Shown one piece after another: positions 12,818 through 27,800 of a stretch of 64,000 bases of DNA. Each line of letters opens with the position of its first letter. The stretch's first letter is position 1. This DNA comes from Acanthosoma haemorrhoidale (lineage: Eukaryota; Arthropoda; Insecta; Hemiptera; Acanthosomatidae), in the NCBI GenBank assembly GCA_930367205.1, contig OV884011.1, positions 46,885,754 through 46,949,753 on the forward strand, read 5' to 3'. The notes beneath the pieces are model-generated. The model was not told the origin of the DNA and searched no databases. It saw only the letters and a program-made list of their open reading frames with translations. The translations under genes were made by a program, and so were the position numbers.

Positions 12818-15800
12818 GTAAGGCGTTTTATCTAATCTTGAATATGGTAGATGTGTGCACAGACTGAGATAATCACAGACACACTGGTGTGGATATTCAT
12901 AGCGACGATTTCATAATTATATATGAAATTAGATTTGATTGGTTGTACTTTTGGGAATTTGGTTTGGTTAGTGAAAGAAAGTTGTTTATGGACAAAATTT
13001 TGACATTCTACGTTTGTCTGCATCAGGCCTTTTTATGATCACCGTTCATTCGATTCTTACTCCCAGCTCACACATCTCCCAGCTTGCAGCTCCTAGCTTG
13101 CATTACTCCTAGCTCCTGATACAGACATTCATACTATTACAAAAGTCTGTAAATTAGTTTTAATACAGATTAACATCCTTCTTTTATCGAGTAATCAGTA
13201 AGCTGATTTCCACAAAGTACTCATAAGAATCACCTCAGAAAGTTAAAAATATGTTCATTCTCACCGTTTTTATCAACATTTTTGTATTATTTTGCTTTCC
13301 TCACCTCCTATTTATGTTGTGGTAGGGTAATAGTTAACAAACAGTAAACATTTTTACTATCCCCTATTAGTACTCCATTAGTGTTAAGATCCATTCGAGA
13401 TGAGTCGGTTGACGTACGTGAACCAATAGTTCATTTCATTCAATGAATGTTGTTCTAAATATTGCCTTATAGTTTAAAGAAAATCAAATATTCCTTATAA
13501 GAAAGTTACTATATATTGATTTACATTTATGGATACATCAGGTTTACATTGACTCGATTGTTAGCAGCCGTAGAAATTATCCAGTTGATTTGAAGTTTTA
13601 CTCAACAATGCCCTTGGCAACACTGTTTATATATTGGTCAAGACATATTAACGTATCTTCACACATCTACCTGACTTGTAACCCAAATCTTTTCAATATT
13701 TTAGCAATTTACAATCTTTATCATTTGTTGAATGTGACAGATTGTTTAAAGTATTTCTGATCAAAATTATTGAACTGTTTTGTATACTCATTGAATAACT
13801 ATTATATAACTCATGTAGAGTATCTTTTGAGGTTTATTTTGCTTTTTATGTTGTTATGAATTTCAAAGAAACTACTTGAAATGTGAGTACAATGGCCTCA
13901 GTGGAGTGAAAATCTATAACAGGTTTTTGCTTGTGAACAACCAATAAACATAAGTAATACAAAGGCACTTATAAATTTTACTAGGGTCTGTGGCTATTCT
14001 CATATTTTTAATTTTTATCGATCTTTTTTAGCAAAGTGAGCTTTTTACATGAAAGTTTATTTAAAGTAAAGTCACTGGTCTTTCAATCAGTCTGAATGAT
14101 TAGTTCACTTTTAGTGTCCTGACTAAACTATATAAAATCCACTTATTGAACAAATAGAACACTAATAAGAACGAGATGGTTATCCATCTCATTAATTCAC
14201 CAAGGTACTCCAACATTAACACATTTCTTCGAGTGCCTTCAAGCAATTGTTGATATATTTCTTCTTTCTTCTCATAGATTCCATTGTTTTCATTTATTGT
14301 TTTCTTATCAAAAAGATCCATTTTCCATGGGGAGTCTTATCCACATCAGGCCGAAAACACAAGAATACATCATAAATCAATTCCGCACTTTAGATACAAT
14401 GGGTCAATGAATATTACGAGATTTATTGATTCAAGTATAAATTAATTATGTCAAAATTAAAAAATGTGCAGTAAGTGTAAAAACAATTTGAATGCTTTCA
14501 TATGACAGTTTTTAATTTGTACTTCAGTAAAAATTTACGACCACAAATTGATAAAGCTACCTCATATAAATATGAGTGTTTATTTAAGATGAAAAGTATT
14601 TACTTGCATTTTTTTGTTTGTAAATATCCTCAACAAGTGATCACTTGATATTTTGCTATAGTAAAACCTTGTTTAATTACTTGCCACGAAAGTTTTCATG
14701 TATCTGTCACCTTACCCAATGATGTTTAATCTTTTATTTGTGATTTATGATGATAGAAAATTCAGTTTTTTATTTCAGATATTGAAAAGCGGGTCGCGGA
14801 GAAAGTTGAGAATTCATGTTCAGTAGCTTCTCCTTTAACTGGTATGCTAAACAAATTGTAATCATAAATTATATTGTTGGTATTTAAAATAAAATGAAAT
14901 TGATTTTTATTTATAATGCTCAGTATTTTAGAAACAGTCAAGTTATAAATTTTATTGTTGTTCCCATTATTATGAACCATCTGTTAGGGTTTAGAAGAAA
15001 GTTACCTGAGCCTCCTCACTATTGGTCCAAGATCATGCGATAACTACTAAATGTTTAAAATATTTTGTAATAATTTGTTTTCCAGATGGAGCTTGTTTTT
15101 ATTATTTTAGTTCAATATACTGGAAACTTCCTCTGTTATTGTGGAGTCCAAAACGTGGACATTTCTTTCAGTAATTCATCATATTAAATGTTTTTCTTTT
15201 TTGTTGAGTCAAAAATAGAGTTATAAAGTAAATAACTGTTATATATACTGCAGACTCTCCTGTACTTGAACTTTTGGGAAGGGGGGAGTTAGGGGAAAAC
15301 GATTTTTTTTTATATTGGTTGACATTACTCTGTCCAAAAATTCCTGATATCTTACATGTATTAAAAAAATGCTTTGGATAGATTTAACATTCTTTTATAA
15401 CCCCATCCATTGTTTTTATCATGCTACTGATGTTCATAGGAACATTCTGCAATAATTATGTCAAATTTTAATGTAGTATGAGTTTGAGTGTGATGGCACG
15501 TTGTACAAAATAAGAATTGCTTTAGGTGGAAAACATTTGAGATATATGACTGAGGGCGAATCTCTCTTGAACACTTAACAAGTACCACTCATTTAACAAT
15601 TCTGTTGATATCAGTGCTCTCTTCCAGTATTTACAAAAAGCTGAAAGTGCATTAATTTAAAGCTCTGGGTGGTTATCGGCTATGAGAAGCATAATTAAAC
15701 CTGAAGCATTACAACAAATGTTTTCACCTTTGTTTATTTGTATAAAAATTTATAATTTGTATTGTGTAGGGGTCTTTGCGAGTCCCCTGTCAAGCAAAAG

Positions 15801-18800
15801 AAATGAAGTTATTTTTGTGACATTGGAAAGACAAAAAAATGTAGCCAATGAAACTCACCTTTGTTTTCCCACAAAAGTATATATTTCTATTAACCTAGTT
15901 AGTGCTTTCAGCAGACCACCCTGCCATTTTCAAGTGCTGATAATATCTCCTACCTGATCATTGTCGGGATTCCCCTGGATGCCTCAGAGATATAAAAATG
16001 AAAACTACATTATGAAAATGAGTAAAGTCAATTATTAATCAATTACTTGTAATTAAAAAATAAATATTTTCCTATGCTATGAAGTAGGTTATCCAATAAC
16101 AAATCTCAACACCCTGATTAATAACATGTATAAGTTGTTGCTCCTTCAATGAACTATTATTACAAATAGTCATTAAAATTGTTGATATAATCATGCAACC
16201 ATAATGAAACCTTTAATTATGTGATCAATCACATATGAGTTGAATTTTTCTACTTGGTTAGCCCTCCTTATCTGAGCTTTTATTTTTTAGACTGATTCAT
16301 CGCTGAGCCCAAAGGGTCAGCTCTATTCTATTATGGTTTAATAACAGAAAAAAATTCAATATGAAAACAGTCACAGCTCAAAAGCTACTTAAGATTTAAA
16401 GTTCTATTTACACCTATACCTCACATTTGAGAACAAATTAAATATAGTAACACAAAAAAATATTTTAAAAAATTAAGTTTTGGGAGTCAACCATAGAAAT
16501 TGCAATAATAAATAAATTATTGACAATGTTCCTTAGAAAAACATGTTAAATTAATTAATTAAAAAAAATTATCTAGATTTGGACAACCTTGCAGTATGCC
16601 AAACACCAGAAGTTTCATTTTCTCAATTATTTGATGAAGTTAAACGTTCAAGAAACGAAAAACCCAATGCTACTTACAGTGGTACCAAGAGGGAGTCAAG
16701 TATGAAAATAATGTTTTATTACTTTATAATTTTTGAAATATTTTTATAAATTTGCCATTTTATTGGTAATATGTTACAGTTTCTCCAAGAATAAGCTACA
16801 CTCTAAAAAGAAAGCAGCAGTATCTGAGTGATACAGATGATGATGATGTTTTTGAAAAAAGTGAACAGAGTTTCCAAAACAAATTGTCGGACGTTAAGTT
16901 GAGCAATAAGAAAAGAGTAACAAAAAAGAGGAGGCTCAGCAGTAAAAGAAGTAGGCCCAGTGTTGATTCTGAACTCAATTCTTCCAACAATCAACAAGAT
17001 GGCAGGAAAAGAAGTTATCCCTATAGGGCTAGCGAATCTTTGTTTACACCTATACCTTCCATTGAAGAGGATATTAAATCGATCCTTGCCTATGACCCAT
17101 CATCATCCAAAGATCTCATAATGTTTTCTGTTGACGAAGGAAATAAATGTTCAGAAGACCTGAACCATATCAAAAGCAACACAGATAATATTCTGTCTAG
17201 TGACAAACTAATTGAACATGTTGAAAGTCCAATGGAAAATGAAACAGAAAATCCTAAAGGTGAATTAACAGTTGATGCCACCCCCCTTAGTTTTGACACT
17301 TTTGAAAATAATATTGATCCCTTAATCGAAATGGACCAGTTGAATGATTACAACGGAATGTTCATGCATTCAACGCCACGAACATACAAACCAAAGTTTT
17401 ATAATTATGAGATTAAACAAAGAGATACTAAGACTGTCAACCGTAATAGAGAATCTCTTCGTAGTGCTAAGCAAGTTAAAATTGTCGAAAAAAAACCTGA
17501 GGAGTGTGACAAAATTGTTGTAAATAACAAAAGAAATGACTTTGATGGATTTGAACAGTCTGAAATTAATGCCAGCACGCTGAATTACATGTTATTTAAA
17601 TTGACTACAAATGAAGATGACAATGGTGAAATAAAGTTCCCAATGCGTTACAAAGGAAAGACAATTTTTTTCCACATGTAAGTATTTGTCATTGCTCCTT
17701 TATTTGTCAATTAATTATAATAATATAGTTGTAATTTTCTGTTATCTCGCACTTGTTTCTAAACTAAACTGGGGGATAAGTTCTACTGCCTTCAGCTAGT
17801 TATTCAAATGTTCAAGAATTTTTTCAAATTGTTAGAATCCAAGAGATCTATTAGCATGTAGACCCTCCCATAGTTCAGCAAGAGAAACATCTATACAAGT
17901 TTGTCAATCACCATTGTTTTTGGAATCAGCCTGCCACTAGGTATAATAATGTGGGTCATCACTACACTTTTTTAGAGATATAGCTACTAGCTCCTGATAT
18001 GTTTGCAGTTTTTCTCCCACTGTTGATCTTTGTTGTCATTGACAATAGCCATATCCAGAAGAATATCATGCTATGGCCATCATTGTGGGTGGTCTTTAAT
18101 GAGGAACTCATCCTATCTTCGGTCCTCTGTGTATCTCTGAAGTGGTGAGTTATCATCCATTAAAAAAAGTTTGTTGGCCAAGGCTTGAAGTTACATTTTT
18201 GCAACATTATCAAGCCTCTGTTGGTATTCAGCACTGCCGCATCACTTTCAGCTGTGAAATGTGGAGTGGACTCTAAACACCACTTAACTTAAATGGCATG
18301 TATCATAATCTGTAGTGACTTTGGTTATATGCTTCCTCTGAGATTTCCCTTGGATGACAACAACAAAGCCTTCTGTTTCTGAAAATAGCCATCCAGTTGA
18401 TTATAATATCTGTCATGTAAAGATTTTCTTTTCCATTCTCAAAAGAGATATTTTCCCGGGTATGATACCTACTTATGGCATATTTTTACAATATTTAGAA
18501 GTCCGCAGCCTTCTTATTTTTTAGGTAAGTATAATCCTACCATAGGTGGCATTGGAACATAGCAATTTTTTAGAACTAAAGGGTTTGCCAAAAAGTCCGT
18601 TCGGTTTTTTAAGCGAAAATAAGACACAACTTTTAAATACAAAGCGATTTATTCAATCAATGATATAACTGCCGTTTTGTTCCAGTAACTTCTGCCATCT
18701 CATGGGCAGATTCATAATTGCATGCTCAAAGAATTTCCTGTCTTTACTGGCAAAAAAATTTTCCAAGTGGATTTTTACATTTTCAGAGTTGAAGGTCTGT

Positions 18801-21800
18801 CCATTCAATAAATTTTGAAGAGACCGAAACAGGTGGAAATCTGAAGGTGCAAGGTCGGGCGAATATGGAGTGTGCGGGAAAACTTCCCAGCCAAGCTCCA
18901 GTAACTTCTGCCGCGTTTGTAAAGAAGTCTGGCATTGTCGTGATGGAAGACAATCCCCATACGGTTGGCTTGATCTGGACGTTTCTGGTGGATCGCTGCA
19001 TTTAATTTGTCCAGCTGGTCACAGTACACATCCAAATTGATGGTCCTGTTCGTGGGAAGAAGTTCGTAAAAGACAACACCCCTCCGATCCCACCAAATCG
19101 AGAGCATAACCTTCTTTGGGTGAAGTCCTGCTTTGGGGGTAGTTTGTGGTACTTCGCCGTGCTTCCCCCATGAGCGTTTGCGCTCCACATTGTTATAGAC
19201 GATCCACTTTTCGTCCCCTGTCAACATTCTCTTCCAAAAATCCTTTGTGCGAGGTTAGCCTCACTAAGTTGATGGGGAACCCAAACATCGAGCCTGCTCA
19301 CATAGCCAAGTTGATGCAAATGGTTTTCAACACTCGATTTGGATATTTTGAGGATAACTGCGATCTCCCTAGTTGGGGATTGCTGTCGACTAATTCCTTC
19401 ACTTTGTCGCTGTTAATCTCAGTTAGCCGGCCAGAGCGAGGTCGAGATCGAAATCTTGAAAACCACTTCTGGCACAGACGTTCTATAACAGCATCCTCTC
19501 CGTATACAGCGCATACCTTCCTGCAAGTTTCCACTGCTTTCTTGCCTTTTTTAAAATAAAAAAGCATGAGGTGTCGATAATGTTTGTTTTGGTTTTCCAT
19601 TTTCAGGATGATACTAACACACAAAATACAATCAGTCTCGTCGGAACTACGTTGAAGTGTCTAGTATCTGATGAGAGCGCTCTCGCAAAGGACGGACTGA
19701 AGTTAGCTACATATTAGACTGCTTGAAGTTTCGTGACGACAAAAACCAAACGGACTTTTTGGCCAACCTGATATTAGTTGATAATTTTCAGTTTCCCTGG
19801 CAAATAAATCATCAGTTAACAGTGGAGCCTACTTTTGAAAATTGTTAGCTCTTGCTGCTTTCCTTTTCTGGCAATCTTGAAGTATTGTAGCTTGTCTAGT
19901 TGTTTCACGTCTAATTCTTTATTATTATTGTTTTTTAGAGGAGAACCTGTGTCAGGCAATAGTTATGATAATGAACAGGATTTATTTATTAAAAGGTAAG
20001 AAATTTTACTCTGAAAATATGTCAATTATATAAGGCTTGTAGATTATAATATTAAAATATTATGTATAATTGTATACGTTTTGATTACAAGGAAAAACAG
20101 GTGCTTGAATGTGTGCCTGATTTTGCAATTGTTATAGTAAAACTGATCCCATTGATCTGCAATTTTAAAAATATGTTCAACAAAACTTCTGTATAGGTAA
20201 CTGGTAATAATAGAAAGTAATGGGAAATAAATTAATTGTGAAAAATGTTGGTCTTGAAGCTATTAGCTGACCAGTTTCTCTCTAACTTTTAACCACTCGG
20301 AAACTATTTTAAATTTAAAGATCTGATTTTTTCCCTCATAGTTCCAATCACATTTGAAATTTTCATACTATAAGAATTTCAAATATGTTACAAAAAATTA
20401 CAATATTTTGAGAGGTGAATATAGAATCGCATATTTTATGTGGTTAGAGCCAATTTCTATAAAAAAAATTTTTGTCAATATTATACTTATTTCTTTGGTT
20501 TAGGGTAGTTTTAAAATGTTTATTGTTTTAGAATGGTTAGCTTAAAAAGTGACTTCTCTCAGACAGGGGATGATGCGAGAATTGCTGAAGCCTACAAAGG
20601 GTAAGGCTATATAATTATAAAAATATTTTTTTAATTATGGTATTTATTTTTCACAAACTTTTTGGTTATGAATGTGTGCTATGCCCACCTGAAATATTGA
20701 CCTAAAAAAATAAATTTACCTTTTTTTTTTAGAGATGATTCCCATTCTTCAAAAATATGTCAAACAGAAAAACGTGAAATTAAAGATGCCTGTACTGGGT
20801 AAAATATATTTCTTTATACTCCTTTATGTAACTAAATCATTGTAGCAACTACATATATTTGAATTTTTTTCAGCCCGGACGGTTCTAAAAATCAAAACGT
20901 ACAAACTGATCCTATTTTTGTTGAAGATAAATCTGTCGGGTAATTTTTTCAAATTATTATTAAAAATATAATAAGTTATTCACTCCTGTATAAAATTTAA
21001 CTATTCCATTTGATAATTTTTGTTAAGAAAAGAATAAAATAATTGTTCTTAATTTAGTGCTATATTTTAAGTAACTTTGCTCCTTGTATAAGAGTGTATT
21101 TTTGTCATTGACTTTTTTAATGCTAGCTCTTTGTTATAAATGATTAATTTTTTGAAATTGAATTATTTTAACCTATGTAAATTAATAAAATAAGGTCTAG
21201 AAGTCTCGCTGGGTTAACAGCTATGAGGAGAGAGGCTTTAAAAAAAAACATTTTAATGATGAATGGATATTGTTTGTTGTAGATTATTATTTTTCCATGT
21301 AATGAAAAAGTTTAAGTTTTTAGAAAAGTTTTCCCCTTTATCTTTTATTATTTTGATAAATCTTTTTCAGGCCTGAAGCTGCGGTATCTGAGATATTACA
21401 GACTGATAGTTATAAAACTGTTGATGCCTGCATCGGGTAAGTTGTAATAAATTATGTAATAATAATTAAAAAAAAATTACATTTCAGATATATAAATCTA
21501 TATAAATATTTAACAAAACATGAAAGCTTATATAGAATTCATAAATACTATTCCAGCCTTCCATCAGTTCCATTCAACTTGAGAATGAGTTCTGAAAACA
21601 TATAGTTCCTTCCTTCCCAGAACATATTAGTTTAAAAATAGATGGACAAAAAGGGCTAAAGGCATTATTCCAGTATAACTTCAATAGATGCCACTACCAT
21701 AGTAGTTTATAAGTGTACTAACAAATGTAATCTTGAAACAAATTAACAATCAAATTATTCATACATGCATGATTTATTGCAATAACTTTAAATTCATTTA

Positions 21801-24800
21801 ATAAATAAATAATAATTATCAAATAATATAATAATTAATTATTATTAAATAATATTACAATTAATAATTATTAAATGATATAATTAATTATTATTAAATA
21901 ATATTATAATAAATAATTTATTATTATTGTTAAATAATATTATAATAAATAAATTCAGTTAAACTTACTCTTGAATTTTAATTAAAATTACAGCAATTAT
22001 AAATACATGTGGTAAATAGAAAAATCTGGTTGTCATTTAACATTTTTTGTTATTTATGGATAAATTCAAATCTTAGGATGAACAATCAACCAGCATTAAG
22101 TTATAAAACTATCAAGTTAAAAGTTTTCCTAACTTGGCCCAAAAATTAAATTTATTGAAACTTAACTTATTAATGAATGAATTATAGTATAGAAAAATAG
22201 GATATAGGGTATATTATGTTATGGCCTCCTCATGCTATGTCATGCCTCCTGTATTATGTGCATTTTTTTGGCAGTTATTACATAAATTGACAAAATTTTC
22301 AAATTCTTTACATTCCAACCCATATTTTGAGCATCTGTGTGTAAGTAACCGGGTTTTTTCACCATTGAACTCCTGAGGTCGAGTTTCCTCCAGACCCCTG
22401 GTGAATTTTTTCCTTGCTCCAGCGTTTAATATATCCTTTATTCTAGGAATTTATTTTTTTATTGTTATCTCTTATTTTGTCCAATTTTATGGTGCTAATA
22501 GTTTTTATATACATTGAAAATTATTCAAATGTAATTGTTTCAGCCGTCGCAATTGGACCATATATTATTATTAACACAGTTTTTTTCAGTGTAGAATACT
22601 TAGGGAAACTGCTTATCATGAATTTGTACTAGACCTTTTGTTTATGGATTGCAAAATAAACTTATTAAATTAATTAACACAATGCTCATTTCAACTAGAG
22701 CCACATGGGGTCTGAAGACAAATATGCTACATACTTTATGTTGAGTAGAAGTAAGATTTACTTATTTTGATTAAATTATTGAAGTAAGAATCCATCTCTT
22801 GTTTATAAGCACAAACACAATGGGCATTAAAATAATCTGCAGACGTTTCTCTTTTAGTTTCATGCTATATCTTTCAGTTTATTGTGAACTGTTCAAGTGT
22901 TTGTGTATTTTTTTACTATCAATGGAATCCTAGCAATTACAAGTATTCTCATATCAATTTAAACTTGGACATAATGCTTCTGAAGCCTTTCAAAACATCA
23001 ATTGCGCTTTTAGTCATGGTACAGTGAATGAAAGAACTCTATATATAAGTATCGAGAATGAATCTTGTGGAAGCCCAGAAACAAAGGTGATGATGATGAA
23101 ATAAGGAGTTTAGAGTAGAGGCCAATCCACATCAGACAAGTAGATAACGTTCAAAACACTCAAATGTCAGCCATACTTCGGTTATACAATCACCTTAATG
23201 TTATTTATTGAGAAAACAAAAAAATGGACCAATGGGTGACTGTTGATCTGACTAATTGCCAGAATCTTTGTTGTATATGATTGATTGTCAGTTAGCCTAC
23301 AAAAAATTATGTGATCTGAAAATTATGTGAAGAACTTTTGCCATATCCATCATACTCAGCTGACTTGTCCCCAACTGACTATCATTTTTTCAGATAGGTT
23401 GACACAGTTTTAAAAAAAAACAAAATATTTCAAAATGAAAATGAGGAAAAATTTTCATTTCTCGGATTTATTAATTCTAAGCCAACTAATTTCTTTGAAC
23501 AATGGATAAAAAACCTTGTTAGGCATTGGGAGAAATGTATTGAAACTAACGGAAGTTATTTTGAATAAAAATAATATCTTTAGTTTGTTTTTTCTTTCAT
23601 TTGCCTCACCCTAGGAACTGACATTTCATATGTTCCTACCTGATATCAAGGGGTTTATTGCTGGTTTTGATGTATGCTGTCAGTGTATGCTCTGATTCGA
23701 GGATGGAACACTTAAAAATTAAATATTTTGTCGATGTAGCTAGTAACCGTTATTTACCCATAAAATTATACTTAATAAGGGATAACAGTATCTATAAATG
23801 AATAAAAAAATTCTCAGCGATAATAGGTACATTAAATGCCTTGTTCTGGAATGAAGAAAAATTGACCAGGTATTAACCGAAGCAGTATGAATAGTTCGGT
23901 GATAATTTGACTTCAGGAGTTTCCTAAATCATTGAATGTTTCTGAAAAAAAAAAACAACTTGTACATATATGCTCAAATCTTTGAGGGAAACGCCAAGAA
24001 TTTGACAATTTCATTTGATGCATGCCATAAAATTGCACATAATAAGAGATAACCATATCCATAAAATAAAAAAAAAATCTTCGAGATATGACGTAAACTT
24101 TATGCTGGTACAATAAAGATAATGTTTAGTTACATGTTCAGTTTCAATGTTTTTCTAGTGGATGCATGCCACTTTGCTCACTTTTCTTGTGGCCGCAGAT
24201 GGCTTTAGGCACTTCACTTCTACCCAGTGAGTGGGTGCTATCGGAACTGTTGCAGCTGCTAAAATTTTGTTTTGTTCTGTTCTTTCCGAGCCTGGAAATA
24301 ATTCTCTAATTCTTCAGAACGGCCCCTTCTTGAAAATAGCAGCCCTAACTATTGACATGGAACGTCTCTAGGACCCTTAGTACCTTGAATAAGGTGGGTA
24401 TTTTCTGAGTTTCAAAAGCTCCAAAAAAGTGAAAATTTATAATTTTACCACATGTAAACTTTTGTATGTAGGATCTAAAGAACCTCATTGTCTACTTTAT
24501 CAATATAATATCAATGTGATAATATGTTATCAATAGGAAACAATGCCCTTTATCTTTATTATAAATTAAAATCGTTATGAAGACCAGTTTTTGAGAGTAG
24601 CATTGAAAATTTCAAGCTTTCCCAAGAAATTATAATCATAAAGCAACGTAAATAACCAGTGAAGTGCAGAGAGAGGGTGGTTTACCAAGGCTGTAAACCA
24701 TCAGAAAATTCCGTATACACAAAAATAATAACCAAATAAAAAACATGTTATAGTTTATTTATTTATTAACACAAGTACATTCCATCTCAAGTCTTGCTGT

Positions 24801-27800
24801 CAGTTTTGTCTGAATCATCAATGTAGGCCTGTGGACATTGTGGCAGATGGACTTAATGAGGGAGTTTAGGTGTCTGTAGAATTTTGAGTATCTGTTTTTA
24901 TGATGTCCATAATGTATGCTATTTGTAAGTCATTGTGGTATATCCTTTTTGAAATATACTTGGGTGTATCAGTGATGTGGTTTAATTTAATTGATGAAGT
25001 AGCTTGTAGAGTTTGGATGCTGACCCCCAAATTTCAGGTATGTAAGTCCAGTGGGGTCTTAGGAATAAGTTTTATACTGTCCATTATTTAATCTAATATT
25101 GTTCTATAACAGTTTGAGAAGTTGATAGTTTTGTTTCAGTTCATTTTTTTGTCAAATAATTTAACTTCATAATCTTGATATATATTTTTTTCTGTTTTTT
25201 AAGGCTAAGTGCCCCAGTATCTAAGAGTGTAGAAACTGATCTTTACCAAACTTTAGATGCCTGCGTTGGGTAAGTCATACTATTAAATTACACACTTTTA
25301 AATAACCTATATATTATCATATATTTAAAATATATGAAAATTTATTTAAATAGTTTGACCTGGATTTGAACCCAGGGCTTTTTTTTTTTTTACGGCCTGA
25401 TGCTTTACTATGGTCATTTAGTTGGTAAAGTGCCCATGAAAGTAGAATAACCATAAAAGCTAATTAAGTTAAGTATATACCTGCTCGATTGATTTAATTT
25501 TTCTTCAAATCTCACTATTTTCGGCAATTTGCCTTCATTTATGAAACAGTTAAGAAATTGTTAACTGCTGAAGGATGCATTTTGGTTACATGTTTAAAAC
25601 CATTTCAAAACTTTCTACACTTCTAGCCAGAAATAGTTAAGAGTATATCAAAAAGATGATCAGTCAATATAAACATGAACTTATTGTTGTTGATGTCATG
25701 TTCTAATTGTTCGGTTTCCCCTCTTCCCTTAAAATCTTTTCTTGGCTACTTTTGAATTTAAAGGAACCATTGATCTTGCTGAACTTCCTTTTCCCTTTTA
25801 AAAATTTTTCTATTTCTTGTCTTATCTAACACTCCACCAATGGGAGAGAAAGTTCCATTTCTGTCTTCACAGATTTTGAGAACTATGACTCGCAGACATT
25901 TTTTGATGGCAAAGAGGTCATGAAAAGATTACTTAAGTGTCATGTGAGTATCACCAATTAATGATATGTTTCTATTGAGGTTCTTTCTATCTTCTATGAT
26001 ATTAAATGAATTCTCATTGTAGCTTTTGTAATGGTGCTTAGAGAACTTTGAACTCCTAGGGCAATTATTTTATGGGATTATAGAGGTGTTATTTATTAAA
26101 AAGGTATTCCCAAAAACCTTATACTATAAAACAAAATTTGTCGACCTCTATATCTGGCTTAAAATAAGATATATAGACTTAATCAAAACTTTTTTTTTTC
26201 ATTTTTACTGAAATTTTGTTGAAAAATTACTCTTTTTTCTGTCCAAAATATTATTTTATTTGTTTAACCATCTTGGTCACTGGAAATTGCTTTTTCAAAA
26301 AATATATAAATATCTAACGGATTGACCAGAAAAACCTATAAAAATACATAGTTAGCTTCCAAAACTTTATTTTAGTGAATTCCTTTAAGATTCTTTTGAC
26401 ATTATCATCTCCAATGTACCTTTAACAATACGGACAAATTAAGCTTTAATTATAAAATTCTGAGCTATGACTTGAGAAGAGTTTTTTTCACTTACTCCCC
26501 TACTTCGATTTTATTATAGTTATGAATTTCCACTTACCTTAAAATTTTATTGCATTTTTTTTGTCCTCTGTGTTAAACATTAAGTATAATTATGAAATTC
26601 ACTTTGTAAAGTTTTTGAAGTTCATCACTCTGTCAACAAATAGGTGGAATATTTCTCTAATTTAATGATTCAAATGTAATCCCTCCTGTAAGCTTGATGG
26701 CAGAATACAATTTATTTTAATGATTTATACTAAAATTAATATCATTAAAATATGTAATTATTAATTACAAATAAAAATTACTTTAAATCTGCAATATGTG
26801 TTACTATTGATTATCTTCTAAATTTCTACATCATATGCTTTCTATGGAAATCTTAGCACACTGATAATATTATTAACAGTCCATTTAGATTAAGGTGTTA
26901 TCTTATTTGCAAAGTTTGATTCATCCTTTCCAGCTCCTAATCTGTTTATGCTATTAAATCCAAACATAAATCTGCAATTCTTTATCCTAGACTTTCCCTC
27001 CCATATGTTGTTAGGATTATAGGCTTTCGTCATTACATCATTAAATGGTCCGATTTTTTTTAGATTTATCTCTGCTCACATTGCATGTATTTATGGTTGT
27101 AATATGTTTTGAATTACAGTACTTTAGTAAGATAATGTATTCATTTCAGCCCAGAAGAAGCAATACCTATGATGATGCAAACAGATAGTTACCAGGTTGT
27201 CGAGACTTCCAGTGGGTAAGATAATTTTTTGAATTCTCAGAAGAAAATAATTTGGCTGCAGCATGAACTAAATGTAATTTTAATTAACTAGTGGATCAGT
27301 GTACTATCATTTTTTTTTTAAAGAGTTGTGTTATTATTATTGTTATATATTTCAAAACCAGAAACCCTAATGTATTCACCCATGTGTGAGTCTATTACGG
27401 TCTTTGTTAGTCCCCTGTTCTCCTAGAAACATGAAATTTTATAAGGAGTTCCCATTCGATGTTGTGGCGACAAGAAAAATATAGCTATCTCTTTAAAACA
27501 TGATTAAGTTTCATTAGTTTATTAATTATTTGGTATTAAAAACAACATATTTTTCTATAATTTTGAATAGGGTATCAAATTAAAAATCTCAATCAACACC
27601 CTAATTAGGTATAGTTAATTTGTGTTTTGTTTTAAAACTACAAGATAAATTACAAGAAGTCATTAAAAATGTTCATAACAAACTTGACTTAAGTTTTTTT
27701 TGTTTTTTTTAGAGGGTTGGTATTTTGCTTGGTAGCTTTATTTAATGCGCCAACGAGGCGTAAAAAAAAAAAAACCATTAAAAAAATAATCAATCGTCAA

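Larger units (their letters stand above)
21437..25203. other. BRCA1 intron 10 (3.8 kb), repeat-rich
   Basis: It holds an AT-only tandem tract (about 21780-21960), the mariner relic at 22940-23568 and other decayed repeats (about 24165-24400). I looked for further QT-type exons between units 4 and 5 and saw none with matching phase and splice sites. Confidence 0.6.

Noticed and set aside
19146..19559. 137-codon plus-strand frame inside the mariner
   Set aside because: Antisense shadow of the transposase coding strand.
25872..25960. Possible additional QT exon in BRCA1 intron 11 (acceptor followed by a CGCAGACA word)
   Set aside because: An in-frame stop occurs immediately in phase 2, and there is no matching donor.
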